In this document: in pieces, positions 42,331 to 50,601 of the stretch | Layout of the letters: each line of letters begins with the position of its first letter | Numbering within the stretch: position 1 is the first letter of the stretch | Assembly: GCF_001618865.1 (NCBI RefSeq) | Contig: NZ_CP015136.1 | Coordinates: 1,523,001 to 1,587,000 of the forward strand | Length of the DNA: 64,000 bases | Source of the DNA: Luteitalea pratensis | GTDB lineage: Bacteria; Acidobacteriota; Vicinamibacteria; Vicinamibacterales; Vicinamibacteraceae | Direction: 5' to 3' | The notes under the pieces: model-generated | The model's database searches: none | Seen by the model: only the letters and a program-made list of their open reading frames with translations | Told to the model about the DNA's origin: nothing | Position numbers and translations under genes: made by a program

Positions 42331-42912
42331 TCAATTGATCTGGACCTGACCACCCTTGATTCGGTTCGTGCCTTCGGAATGCGTTTCGACATAGGCGCCA
42401 CGAATCACGACGCGGCCGTTCCGCCGTAGTGTCACGGAGGCGCTGCCGCATTGAAGGACGATCTCGTCCTGCGCGGTCAGCCGGACCCGGCGGCCATCGA
42501 CGTCAGCTTCGATGCACGGCATCACGGCGGGCTCGCCGGCCTGTGATTCCGGCGCGTCGCTCGGCGAGTGAGCCTCGGCGCGTTTGCCGGGGGCGGCGGA
42601 TGCAGCCTCCGAGGACAACGGATTCATGTCGAGGGGCTCGAGAAACCCGAGGATCAAAGGCCTGGACCGATCTCCACGTTCAAAGACCACCACGGCTGGC
42701 TGTCGCTCATCGATCGCCATTTGCACGCGCTCGACGGTCGTGCGGACCGCGAGGCGAGCGGCGATGACGGGACCGTCGGCGTCCACCACCACGAGGGGCG
42801 AACCATCGGCAGCGATTGCCACGATGGTGACCAGCTGCGCGGGCGCTGCATCTGACAGGACTTCCGCGGCGTCAATGGGAAGCACGGCAACGGTCGTCTC
42901 GGTGCTGCGCAT
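42331..42912 (-). CDS. DUF6484 protein with VgrG-tail-like C-terminus
   Basis: 193 aa from the ATG at 42912, preceded by GGAGAT. The N-terminal domain (AQLVTIVAIAADGSPLVVVD, ARLAVRTTVERVQMAI, VVVFERGDRSRPLILGFLEP) fits DUF6484. This is an OB-like domain of VgrG-associated proteins. After a linker the C-terminus reads DEIVLQCGSASVTLRRNGRV, which is nearly the same motif as the VgrG tail IVLQTGSASITMKKDG at ~675-695 of the VgrG in this window. It may therefore form a free-standing gp5-like spike tip. First gene of the reverse-strand accessory operon. A longer reading frame exists upstream but lacks a ribosome-binding site. Confidence 0.8.
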   Translation of the reverse strand: MRSTETTVAVLPIDAAEVLSDAAPAQLVTIVAIAADGSPLVVVDADGPVIAARLAVRTTVERVQMAIDERQPAVVVFERGDRSRPLILGFLEPLDMNPLSSEAASAAPGKRAEAHSPSDAPESQAGEPAVMPCIEADVDGRRVRLTAQDEIVLQCGSASVTLRRNGRVVIRGAYVETHSEGTNRIKGGQVQIN

Positions 42913-43123
42913 GCGATCTCCGATCTGGTTGATTCGATGGAGAGTCGATTCAACTCCAGTACATGGCAGGGCGTCAAGGACCGCCGTTGGGCGCTGCCCA
43001 TACTCGTCGATCCGGCTGAGTAGGTTTACGATGGTCGCGAATCCGGCAGGAGTCAGCCGAACCGCGTCGGCCACGGCAGCAGCCGTGTACCACGCCCCGT
43101 GCGGACGATTGGGAGAGTAGACC

Positions 43124-44605
43124 ATGCGCTTCGACTTCACGCTCGGACGTTCGGATGACGATGCGGCACCTCGATCGAGAGTACCGGTGCGGCGCGTACT
43201 CGTGCTCGGCGACGTGCGCGGCAACGGCGGCCAGGCCCGGGACCGCGTGCCCGACCGGAAAATCTCCAGGGTCGACGTCGACAACCTGGACGACGTGCTG
43301 GCGCGAGAAGCGCCGGTCGTTCAACTCGGGCCCGGTGCCGGCGGCGAACGCCTGGAGATCCGGCGCTTCGACGATTTCCATCCCGATGCTGTGGTCGACG
43401 CCTTGTCAGTCTTCCGCCGGTTGCGCGACGTGCGCACGCGCCTCCAGCACCCCCGCACGTTTGCAGGCGCCGTCGCCGACCTCCAGGGCGAGGCGATTGG
43501 TCCTGGGGCGACCACTTCCGCGGCAAGTGGGTCCGCCCCGCGCGTCGATCCCGACACGTCGACACTCGGGCGGCTGCTCGGGCAAGTCGGCGGAGTGTCG
43601 GCCGCACCCGCCGCACCCGCGGCGAGCCACCAGCATGCAGTCGGGGCGGTCGATTCGCTGATCCGCCAGGCAGTCGCGCCGCACATCGTTGCCGCGCCGG
43701 ACCCGCAGCTGCCGCAGATGCTGACGGCCGTGGACGCGGCGATGAGCGACCTGATGCGTGCCGTCCTCCACGATCCGGCGTTCCAGCAGGTCGAGGCCGC
43801 GTGGCGCGGCGTGCAGTGGCTCGTGTCGATGCTCGACCTGGGTGACACGCTCGAATTGCACCTGCTGCACGTGACGCGCGACGAACTCGCGCAGGCAGTG
43901 GCGCAGGGCGGCGATCTCTGGCAGCGGCTCGTCGATCGCGAATCGCGATCCGAGGGCGGGCTCGAGCTCTCGGCGCTGATCGGCGACTTCACGTTCGGGC
44001 CCTCGGCGGACGACCTCGCGGTGCTCGAGCAACTGGGCGCGATGGCTGCCGCGATGGGAACACCGTTCATCGCGGGCGCCTCGCCTGCTCTCCTCGGCGC
44101 CACGAGCCTGGCCTCGCAGTCTCAGCCCCGCAACTGGTCGCCACTCGGTCAGGAGGACGAGACGCGCTGGCAGGCATTCCGCGGGCGAGCGGCCGCTGCG
44201 CACGTCGGCCTGGCGTTACCGCGCTTCCTGCTGCGGTTGCCCTACGGCCAGCGGACCGATCCGATCGCCGCCTTCACGTTCGAGGAGCAGCCGATCTCCC
44301 CCGAACACGAGTCGTTCCTCTGGGGAAACGCAGCGCTGGCCTACGCCGTCGTCGTCGCCCGGGCGCTCGACCCGGACGGCGATCCTTCGTCGGTCGCGGC
44401 ACTCGAAGGCTTGCCGGCGTTCGTATTCAAGACCGACGACGGGACGGGCCTGCAGCCGCCGGCGGAGATCAACATGAGCGACGCTGCCGTCGTGGCCATC
44501 GAGGCACGAGGCATCATGCCGCTGATCAGCCTCAAGGACCGCGATGCCGTACGGCCGGTGCTGCCGCGCTCGACTGCCAATCCGTCGACCGACCTGCTTG
44601 GCTGA
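43124..44605 (+). CDS. Orphan T6SS sheath-like TssB-TssC chimera lacking the TssC C-terminus
   Basis: 493 aa. Residues ~1-115 look like a TssB-type domain (MRFDFTLG, RRVLVLGDVRGNGGQ, ISRVDVDNLDDVL, LEIRRFDDFHPDAVVDALSV). After a Pro/Ala-rich linker, residues ~185-490 follow TssC: QVEAAWRGVQWLVSMLDLGD, LIGDFTFGPS, GTPFIAGASP, AHVGLALPRFLLRLPYGQRT, FLWGNAALAYAV and IMPLISLKDRDAV. Compared with the TssC at 23213, it stops before the segment starting LFACCRFAHYLK, so about 110 C-terminal residues, including the handshake strands, are absent. It is divergent from the DUF6484-DUF2169 operon and precedes a candidate effector. It is probably an adaptor or cap and not a sheath builder. Confidence 0.85.
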   Translation: MRFDFTLGRSDDDAAPRSRVPVRRVLVLGDVRGNGGQARDRVPDRKISRVDVDNLDDVLAREAPVVQLGPGAGGERLEIRRFDDFHPDAVVDALSVFRRLRDVRTRLQHPRTFAGAVADLQGEAIGPGATTSAASGSAPRVDPDTSTLGRLLGQVGGVSAAPAAPAASHQHAVGAVDSLIRQAVAPHIVAAPDPQLPQMLTAVDAAMSDLMRAVLHDPAFQQVEAAWRGVQWLVSMLDLGDTLELHLLHVTRDELAQAVAQGGDLWQRLVDRESRSEGGLELSALIGDFTFGPSADDLAVLEQLGAMAAAMGTPFIAGASPALLGATSLASQSQPRNWSPLGQEDETRWQAFRGRAAAAHVGLALPRFLLRLPYGQRTDPIAAFTFEEQPISPEHESFLWGNAALAYAVVVARALDPDGDPSSVAALEGLPAFVFKTDDGTGLQPPAEINMSDAAVVAIEARGIMPLISLKDRDAVRPVLPRSTANPSTDLLG

Positions 44606-44674
44606 GCGAATTCACGATGCCTGGGCGAACGAGGGCCACAATGGCTGCTCCACGTTTTGCTGACTGGGGGACGC

Positions 44675-45298
44675 ATGGGTAATGGCCTGCTTCCGGGTCC
44701 CGCGAACGGGCCCGGCTCACCTGAGATCGACGAGGGGACACTGCCGCGCGCCGGCACGCCGCCGCCGGGCTCCATCGGACTCGACACCAAGGGCGCGAAG
44801 ACGCCGCAGCAGTCGCTCAGCGATCGCGTCCTCGCGTTCGCGCGCCAGCGGATCGGCCAGGTGCACGGCGACGGCGAATGCTTCACGCTGGCCGACGATG
44901 CGTTGCGTCATGCCGGCGCGAAGAGCGCGGCGGACTTCGGCAAGGTGGGTCTCGACGTCGACTACGTGTGGGGGCCGGACGTGGCGCGTGCGGCGTTGCA
45001 ACCGGGCGACATCATCCAGATGCGCGATTACCGCGCCGAGATCACCACGAACACGGACCACGCCGATGGGTCGGCAGAGTCCGACACGCATTCCGAGGAT
45101 CGACCGCACCATACGGCCATCGTGGAGTCGGTGGGCGGCGGCGGCACGGTCACCGTGCTCGAGCAGAACTTCCCCGACGGCAGCGCCGTGACCCGCAACA
45201 TCCTCCACCTCACCGACAGCACATCGTCGTCGGGGGCCACGACGACGCAGGTGACCGTGAAGGGGACGCTCCGGTTCTATCGGCCGCAGGCGCGGTGA
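44675..45298 (+). CDS. CHAP/NlpC-like cysteine hydrolase, candidate T6SS effector
   Basis: 207 aa from the ATG at 44675 (GGGGGA 3 bases upstream). Residues 1-45 are a Pro/Gly-rich head without a signal peptide. The papain-like triad is visible: C69 in GDGECFTLADDALR, H146 in RPHHTAIVESV and N165 in LEQNFPDGS, with LQPGDIIQM between them. These are spaced as in CHAP or NlpC/P60 peptidoglycan amidases. Without an export signal, secretion by the T6SS would deliver it to the target cell periplasm. It is 69 bases after the sheath-like chimera. No immunity-like gene with a signal peptide follows on the same strand. Another possibility is an intracellular or non-peptidoglycan hydrolase. Confidence 0.7.
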   Translation: MGNGLLPGPANGPGSPEIDEGTLPRAGTPPPGSIGLDTKGAKTPQQSLSDRVLAFARQRIGQVHGDGECFTLADDALRHAGAKSAADFGKVGLDVDYVWGPDVARAALQPGDIIQMRDYRAEITTNTDHADGSAESDTHSEDRPHHTAIVESVGGGGTVTVLEQNFPDGSAVTRNILHLTDSTSSSGATTTQVTVKGTLRFYRPQAR

Positions 45299-45319
45299 GC
45301 GGCCAGGGGCCGGCGGCGT

Positions 45320-46090
45320 CTACACCACGCCAGGCGCGTGCTGGCGGGCGAGTGCGTACACGCGGTCGCGGAACGGGTCATCAAGTGCCTTGAGGTCGTC
45401 GAAGTTGATCACTTCCTCGAACGCATCCATCCCCGTCAATTCCGCGGTTTCGAGGATGACTTCGTCGCGCGGCAGCGTGGTCCCCACTACAAAACCGATG
45501 CGCGTGACCGGCAATGTCCCGGTCGCCGCGGTTGTGGTGGTGGTCAGCGGGAAGTGCACGGCCTCGAGCAATGACTCGAGCCCGGGCGAGTTGTCGATGA
45601 CCACGCGCAGCAGCAGATGGCTGAGCACGAACTGCTGCAGGGCATCGCTGGCCCTCGTGCGAGTCGCGACCAGGTCCGGCAGGCGCGTCGGAGCATACCC
45701 GGCGTACGTGAGACTCCAGGTGAAGGGCCTCCGCACCATGATCGTGCGCGCGTCGTCGCCGGAGCCGATCGCGTGAGGGTACTCCACCGGCGTGATGTCG
45801 AGGCCGTTGCCCGCGAAACTCAGTGGCGGCGTCAGGTCGTCAGTGAGGTGAAACGGCCGTGACGGAGCGATGGCCGCGTACGAGGCCTGCAGTTCCTTGT
45901 ACGCCTTCTCGGCGCGCGGGGCGCCTTCCTTGGTGTTCCCATGGATGAAGTCGCCGAGGACCGCCCTCGGGCGCAGCAGCGGTGCGAGCACCGCGAGGTA
46001 CCCGAGCATCTGTGCGCGCGCGACGTCGGCGATGGCCCGCGTGAGTTTCCTGCGCACCAGAAGCGACTGGATGCTGTCGCGTCCATCCAT
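45320..46090 (-). CDS. Protein of unknown function near T6SS accessory genes
   Basis: 256 aa, not recognised. It has no signal peptide or membrane helix. The N-terminal part is helical and basic (SLLVRRKLTRAIADVARAQM). The middle is beta-rich (RRPFTWSLTYAGYAPTRLPD), and the C-terminus contains acidic stretches (EEVINFDDLKALDDPFRDRV). Codon use matches the surrounding G+C-rich genes. It converges with the candidate effector, 21 bases away. A promoter-like sequence with a perfect TTGACA lies just upstream (46138-46166), so it is probably a single-gene transcript. A link with the effector (for example as cytoplasmic partner) is speculative. Confidence 0.6.
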   Translation of the reverse strand: MDGRDSIQSLLVRRKLTRAIADVARAQMLGYLAVLAPLLRPRAVLGDFIHGNTKEGAPRAEKAYKELQASYAAIAPSRPFHLTDDLTPPLSFAGNGLDITPVEYPHAIGSGDDARTIMVRRPFTWSLTYAGYAPTRLPDLVATRTRASDALQQFVLSHLLLRVVIDNSPGLESLLEAVHFPLTTTTTAATGTLPVTRIGFVVGTTLPRDEVILETAELTGMDAFEEVINFDDLKALDDPFRDRVYALARQHAPGVV

Positions 46091-46137
46091 GTGGGCCGCT
46101 CCTCGTGTGGATCCATGTTGCTGGATCGAGCCGCGTC

Positions 46138-46166
46138 AGGTTACCGGCGCCTGCGGGGGTTGTCAA
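46138..46166 (-). promoter_or_regulatory. Sigma-70-like promoter with consensus -35 box
   Basis: On the reverse strand TTGACA (46161-46166) is followed after 17 bases by TAACCT (46138-46143). The -35 box is a perfect match, the -10 box is weak. It points at the unknown gene starting at 46090, about 40 bases downstream of the predicted transcription start. A GATCCA/TGGATC inverted repeat (46110-46127) lies in the leader. Confidence 0.5.
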
Positions 46167-46173
46167 AACCAAA

Positions 46174-47781
46174 CTACTGCGCGCGAGCGGCGGACTGCGG
46201 CGCGACACCGTCCCGCTGGTAGAACTCGAGGAACGCCGGCGAGAACGCGCGCGTATCCGGGGCGAACGTGGGCTGGAGTTCCTTGCAGCGCCTGATGTCC
46301 GCGACTGCCTGGTCGCGACGGGCCGTGTTCTTCTCGCCTGACCGCACGAACAGCGCGTGCTGGGCGGCGGCGCGGAACAGATGCACGTGGAGTTGTGCGG
46401 CGTCGCTTGCCCTGCCGTCGTCAAGCTTGTCCAGCGCGCCCGCGTAGTCGCCCGCAAAGTAGCGCGCCGCGCCCTCCTGCAGCCACGTGGGTACACCCCG
46501 ATCTTCCAGCGTCAACTCGACACCGATACCTTCTTCGAGCGCGATCAGCCTTGCGTGAATGTCGTCGGCCTGCTTGGCGGCGGCGTCGACGCCGCCGACC
46601 AGTTGGCTGCGCATCGCTGCGTCATGCCTTCGTCTCGCCGAGTCGAGCTGCTTGCGTGCCGTCTCGAAGCCGTTCCGGATTTCCGGCGTGGCCTTCGCGG
46701 GATTGCGTTCGATCAAGGTCTGGACCGTCTGCACTTCCGCGTCCGCTCGCGAGAAGGCCGCGGTGGCGAGGACCGCGGACTGATCGAGCTTCGCCTTGTT
46801 GGCCTTCGCGTAGGCGGCCTGGACGCCCTCGAGCACCTTCTGGAGCAAGCCGGCGCCCTCGGCCACCGACGAGCGGGCCGCCGCCACGGTGCTCTCGCTC
46901 AATCGGCGCGGATCGAGCTGCTGGCGCGCGTTCTCGAGAGCCTTCTGTCCATCCGCCCGGCTGGCGATCAAGGATGGGCCCAGGAAGGTCGACTTCGCCT
47001 CGATCTCGGCGTCGATCTTCTCAGCCTCCTTGATGCTCCGCTTGACCTCGTCAGCTGCCAGGGCCGTTCCGCTGACCCGTTCCATCGCGGCGGTCAACTC
47101 GTTCTCGAGTGAGCCGACGATCTCTTTCACGTGGTCGGTCACCTTCACGACCTCGTTGAAGTCCTTCTCCAGCCGGCTTCGCTGCGCGTCGCCGAAGTGC
47201 TTCCGGGCGAGGTCGTATTCGCTCGACACGCGCTGGTATTGCGCGTCGAATGCGGGCTGCGAGCGCCAGACGGCGATGTTCACGCTCCCCTTGTCCTTGA
47301 CCCTGATCATCGCGGCGTTCGCGCTCTCGAGCTGCGCGCGAGCGCGCGAGACCGCTGCCTCGAACTTCTCGGTCAGCAGGATGCCCTTCCCTTCGCACGT
47401 CGCGTTGCCCTTCTGCAACTCGGAGAAGTACTCGGGACGCGTCCGGACGACACCCTGCCTGATCGAGGTCTCCCACGCCACGACGGCGTTGACGCAGTCG
47501 TTCTGCCTGAAGTACGCCTCACCGAGGAAGTAGTGCGGCAGGTAGTCGGTCGCACGGAAGATGCCGCCGACCTTCCTGGTCGATTCCTTCGAATCCTGCT
47601 GGATCGCCCGCCGCATCTCGGTGACGACCGTCGGCCACTGCTTGTCCTTCCTGGCCTCGATACCGGCCTTGAACGCCTCGTCCTTCTCGCCCTGCGCCGC
47701 CGCGGTCGACGGCACCGCCGCGATGGCAGCCGCGAGGACGATCGCCGCGAACGTCACGAGGGGTGCAGGTACGCGCGTCAT
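46174..47781 (-). CDS. Exported helical/TPR-like protein coupled to the PEGA-domain kinase
   Basis: 535 aa with a clear signal peptide (LVTFAAIVLAAAIAAVPSTA, cleavage likely after AAAQG). The mature N-terminus has TPR-like character (YLPHYFLGEAYFRQNDCVNA, AVVAWETSIRQG). The centre (~150-400) is mostly alpha-helical with coiled-coil potential (ALENARQQLDPRRLSESTVA). The C-terminal part again looks TPR-like (WLQEGAARYFAGDYAGALDK). No enzyme motif is seen. The ATG overlaps the kinase stop by 4 bases, so kinase and this protein are translationally coupled. It could be the periplasmic partner of the kinase, sensing envelope state. Function is inference. Confidence 0.7.
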   Translation of the reverse strand: MTRVPAPLVTFAAIVLAAAIAAVPSTAAAQGEKDEAFKAGIEARKDKQWPTVVTEMRRAIQQDSKESTRKVGGIFRATDYLPHYFLGEAYFRQNDCVNAVVAWETSIRQGVVRTRPEYFSELQKGNATCEGKGILLTEKFEAAVSRARAQLESANAAMIRVKDKGSVNIAVWRSQPAFDAQYQRVSSEYDLARKHFGDAQRSRLEKDFNEVVKVTDHVKEIVGSLENELTAAMERVSGTALAADEVKRSIKEAEKIDAEIEAKSTFLGPSLIASRADGQKALENARQQLDPRRLSESTVAAARSSVAEGAGLLQKVLEGVQAAYAKANKAKLDQSAVLATAAFSRADAEVQTVQTLIERNPAKATPEIRNGFETARKQLDSARRRHDAAMRSQLVGGVDAAAKQADDIHARLIALEEGIGVELTLEDRGVPTWLQEGAARYFAGDYAGALDKLDDGRASDAAQLHVHLFRAAAQHALFVRSGEKNTARRDQAVADIRRCKELQPTFAPDTRAFSPAFLEFYQRDGVAPQSAARAQ

Positions 47782-50372
47782 GGCGTGGCTCCGGGCCGCG
47801 GCGATGGCTGACTGCCAGCGGGTGGTGCGTTGCCGGCCGGCACGCCCTCGGGAACGGTCGTCGCGGCGCCCGCGCCGGGGCTCGAAGGTGCCGGCGCGTC
47901 GCCGCCGAAGTACTGCTTGAAGTACTCCTCGGTCGTCGGGCCCAGGAAGCGCGCCGTGGGCGCCACGTTCACGTTGCCGCCCGAGACCTCAATCGTGATC
48001 GACCGCGTGTCGGCCGGCATCGAAGGGCCCGAAAGATCGACGGCGTACTTGCCGGCGGGCAACGCGAGGGACAAGGGCGTCACAGCCGGTGTCGCGAGAC
48101 GGTTCACGCCGTCCGCCCCTCTGACGGCGGTCACGGTGGCCCACGGCAAGGCCTCGATCACGACGACGCCAGTCGGAGTGGGCCCAACCGTACCCCCCGG
48201 CTCTCTCAGCGCGAGGAAGGCGACGACCAACAAGACGACGGCGGCGATGCCGGCAATCACGAGCAACTGCGTGCGCGGGAGGGCGCGCGCTTTCGCGGTC
48301 ACTTGCGAGACGGCCGATCCCGCGGTGTCGATCCACGCCTGCACGGGCAGCGCTCGGGCCTTGGCGCCGAGCGTGGCGGGGGCACTCGGTGACGGCAGCG
48401 TTGGCGTCGCCGGCGGAGTGCTGGCCGGAGCGGCGGGCGCGCGAGAGACCGGCGCGGAGGGCGTGCCTGCACTTGCAGTGGCGCCCCGCGGCGGCGCGGG
48501 CGGCGGCGCCGGCACGACTCGAGGCGGAGCCGGAGCCGGTGTCGGCACTGGCCGTGGCACCGACGTCGCGGGTGTTGCCGTCGGCGCCGACACGACGGGC
48601 GCAGGTCCCGTTATCGGCACTGATCTGGGCACCGACGTCGAGGGCGGCACCGGTGGCGGCACCGGCGGCAGGGGTGGGACGACCGGCGGCGCGGGCGTGA
48701 CCGGGATCGCGGTGGGCGGTGGCGTGCGCCACGGGAGCGCGACGACCGTCGTCTCCCCCTCGAGTACCTGGTCGAGCGGCGGCGGCGTGGGTCGCGGAAG
48801 CGCGACGTCGGTCGTCTCCGTCTGGGTCGCGACGTCGGCGGACGCCGAAAGGGTCGGCCGACTGTCGTCGCCTTCTTCCAACGCGCGCAAGGCCGTCAAC
48901 TCGATGTCGCGGGCTTCGGTGACATTCGGGTCGAGGCTCAACGCCTCGCGCGCGAGGGCCAGCCCGGCTTCGACGTCGCCCCGCTCCATGGCCGCTCGCG
49001 CCGTGGCGACCGTTCGCGTGACCGTCTCGGCCCGATGACGCTTGCGCTCCTGCTCCACGCGCGCGAGCCGCAGATCGCGTTCGAGCGTGGCGTCGTGCGT
49101 CGCGGGATCGAGTTGGCGGGCCTCGTCGAGCAGTGTCTTGCAGCGGGTGAGCGCACCACGTTGGAATTCCGCCCGCGCGTCGGTGAGCAGCGCCGCCGCG
49201 TGCTGCCTGGCGATTGCGGCGGTGATTCTCTGCTGGAGGGCGATCGCCCCGGCATGGGCCGGTTCGATCTCGAGTACTTCCTGGCTGGCGGCGAGGGCCC
49301 GCTCGAACTCACCGTTCTGGAGGCAGGCCTCGCTGCGCTGCAGGGCGCCCTGCATCTTGGCCTGCTGTGCCCGGGCGAGCGCTTCCTGCGCGGCGACGGG
49401 GTTGGGCGGCGGCGTCAGTTCGGCCGTGCGAGCGCTTACAGGGGCCGTCTTGCCGGACGTGCCGGTTCCGGTGGCGCTGCCGAGACGGCGGACGGGCGCC
49501 GTCATCTTCGCGACGATGGTCTGCGCCGATGCGGCGTCGACGTCCGACGAGTGCTCGACCCGGCGCCGGACGCGGCTGAGGGCGATCCGGAGCGACTCGG
49601 CGTCCTTGTAGCGGTCCGCGGGGTTCTTCTGCAGGCTCTTCTCGACGATCGCGCACAGATCGGGCGGCGCGTCCGGTACCAGGTCGGCCACACGCCGTAC
49701 GTCCTCGTTGATGATCCGGTGAGTCACGGCCGTGAACGAGTCGCCCTGGAACGCCTCCTCGTAGGTCAGCAGCTCGAAGCTCACGACCCCGATCGCGAAG
49801 ATGTCGGTACGGGCATCCACCGGCTGGCCGAGGAGTTGCTCGGGCGCCATGTACCCGGGCGTGCCGATGACGGCCGTCACGCTCTTTTGCAGGCTGTTGA
49901 CGATCTTGGCAATACCGAAATCGAGGACCTTGAGCCGGCCGCTTCGGTCGATCATCAAGTTGCTCGGCTTGATGTCGCGATGGACGACGTCCATCTTGTG
50001 GGCCGACGCGGCGCCGGCGCACAGCTCCTCCAGCCACCGCAACTTCTCGGAGAGCGGCACTGACGTTCGGCGACGGATGATTTCGGTGATCGTCTCGCCC
50101 TGGATGTACTCCATGACGATGTAGGGCTGGGACGCGACTTCGCCGAAGTCGAAGATCGTGACGATGTTGGTGTGGTTCAGGGAGGCGGCGGCCCGCGCCT
50201 CACGGCTGAAGCGCTCGGCGGCGTCGGGGACCTCCAGGTCGCCGACAAACACCTTGACGGCGACCATCCGCCCGAGGACGGGGTCGTGGGCGACGTAGAC
50301 CGTCCCCATTCCGCCACGCGCGAGCTTGCGCTGGATCTGGTAGCGACCGATCGTCGTGCCCGGCTGCAGCAT
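47778..50372 (-). CDS. Transmembrane Ser/Thr kinase with PEGA domain (PpkA candidate)
   Basis: 864 aa. The Hanks-type kinase domain (~10-270) is complete: GGMGTVYVAH loop, K40 (VAVKVFVG), catalytic D133 (VVHRDIKPSNLMI), DFG at 151-153 and the activation-loop GTPGYMAPEQL. Residues ~320-500 are helical, TPR-like. A long Pro/Thr-rich linker follows, then one membrane helix at ~697-717 and a PEGA-like periplasmic domain to ~800 (VVVIEALPWATVTAV, PAGKYAVDLSGPS). In T6SS, PpkA phosphorylates Fha or TssL and PppA reverses it. This window has both partners, which makes a PpkA role attractive, but the kinase is 25 kb from them; a general PknB-type kinase remains possible. Confidence 0.88.
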   Translation of the reverse strand: MLQPGTTIGRYQIQRKLARGGMGTVYVAHDPVLGRMVAVKVFVGDLEVPDAAERFSREARAAASLNHTNIVTIFDFGEVASQPYIVMEYIQGETITEIIRRRTSVPLSEKLRWLEELCAGAASAHKMDVVHRDIKPSNLMIDRSGRLKVLDFGIAKIVNSLQKSVTAVIGTPGYMAPEQLLGQPVDARTDIFAIGVVSFELLTYEEAFQGDSFTAVTHRIINEDVRRVADLVPDAPPDLCAIVEKSLQKNPADRYKDAESLRIALSRVRRRVEHSSDVDAASAQTIVAKMTAPVRRLGSATGTGTSGKTAPVSARTAELTPPPNPVAAQEALARAQQAKMQGALQRSEACLQNGEFERALAASQEVLEIEPAHAGAIALQQRITAAIARQHAAALLTDARAEFQRGALTRCKTLLDEARQLDPATHDATLERDLRLARVEQERKRHRAETVTRTVATARAAMERGDVEAGLALAREALSLDPNVTEARDIELTALRALEEGDDSRPTLSASADVATQTETTDVALPRPTPPPLDQVLEGETTVVALPWRTPPPTAIPVTPAPPVVPPLPPVPPPVPPSTSVPRSVPITGPAPVVSAPTATPATSVPRPVPTPAPAPPRVVPAPPPAPPRGATASAGTPSAPVSRAPAAPASTPPATPTLPSPSAPATLGAKARALPVQAWIDTAGSAVSQVTAKARALPRTQLLVIAGIAAVVLLVVAFLALREPGGTVGPTPTGVVVIEALPWATVTAVRGADGVNRLATPAVTPLSLALPAGKYAVDLSGPSMPADTRSITIEVSGGNVNVAPTARFLGPTTEEYFKQYFGGDAPAPSSPGAGAATTVPEGVPAGNAPPAGSQPSPRPGATP

Positions 50373-50435
50373 TGTTACGCGGTACTCCTACCACCGGCCG
50401 AGCTTCGCCGGACGACTACTCGGCTTGAGAGCCAT

Positions 50436-50465
50436 ACCATACGTCAACGTATTGAGAGACTTCAA
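50436..50465 (-). promoter_or_regulatory. Promoter candidate for the kinase gene
   Basis: On the reverse strand TTGAAG (50460-50465) and TATGGT (50436-50441) are 18 bases apart, in the 229-base divergent gap between the kinase and the 50602 gene. The leader would be about 55 bases. The region is more A+T-rich than its flanks. Confidence 0.35.
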
Positions 50466-50601
50466 CGCACGCAGACGCTGTTGGGCTACGGTCGTGCTAC
50501 CATCCGGCCACATTCGCTTCCATGACTGATTACGTCGTCCGAGTCGCCATGCAGCAACAGGCCGAGAGGCCCCTGCGCGAGCCTGCGGAGGCGAGGCAGC
50601 C

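Noticed and set aside
42913-43284. N-terminal extension of the DUF6484 protein
   Set aside because: The extension would overlap the start of the divergent sheath chimera, shows weaker G+C at third positions, and the ATG at 42912 has a good GGAGAT site.
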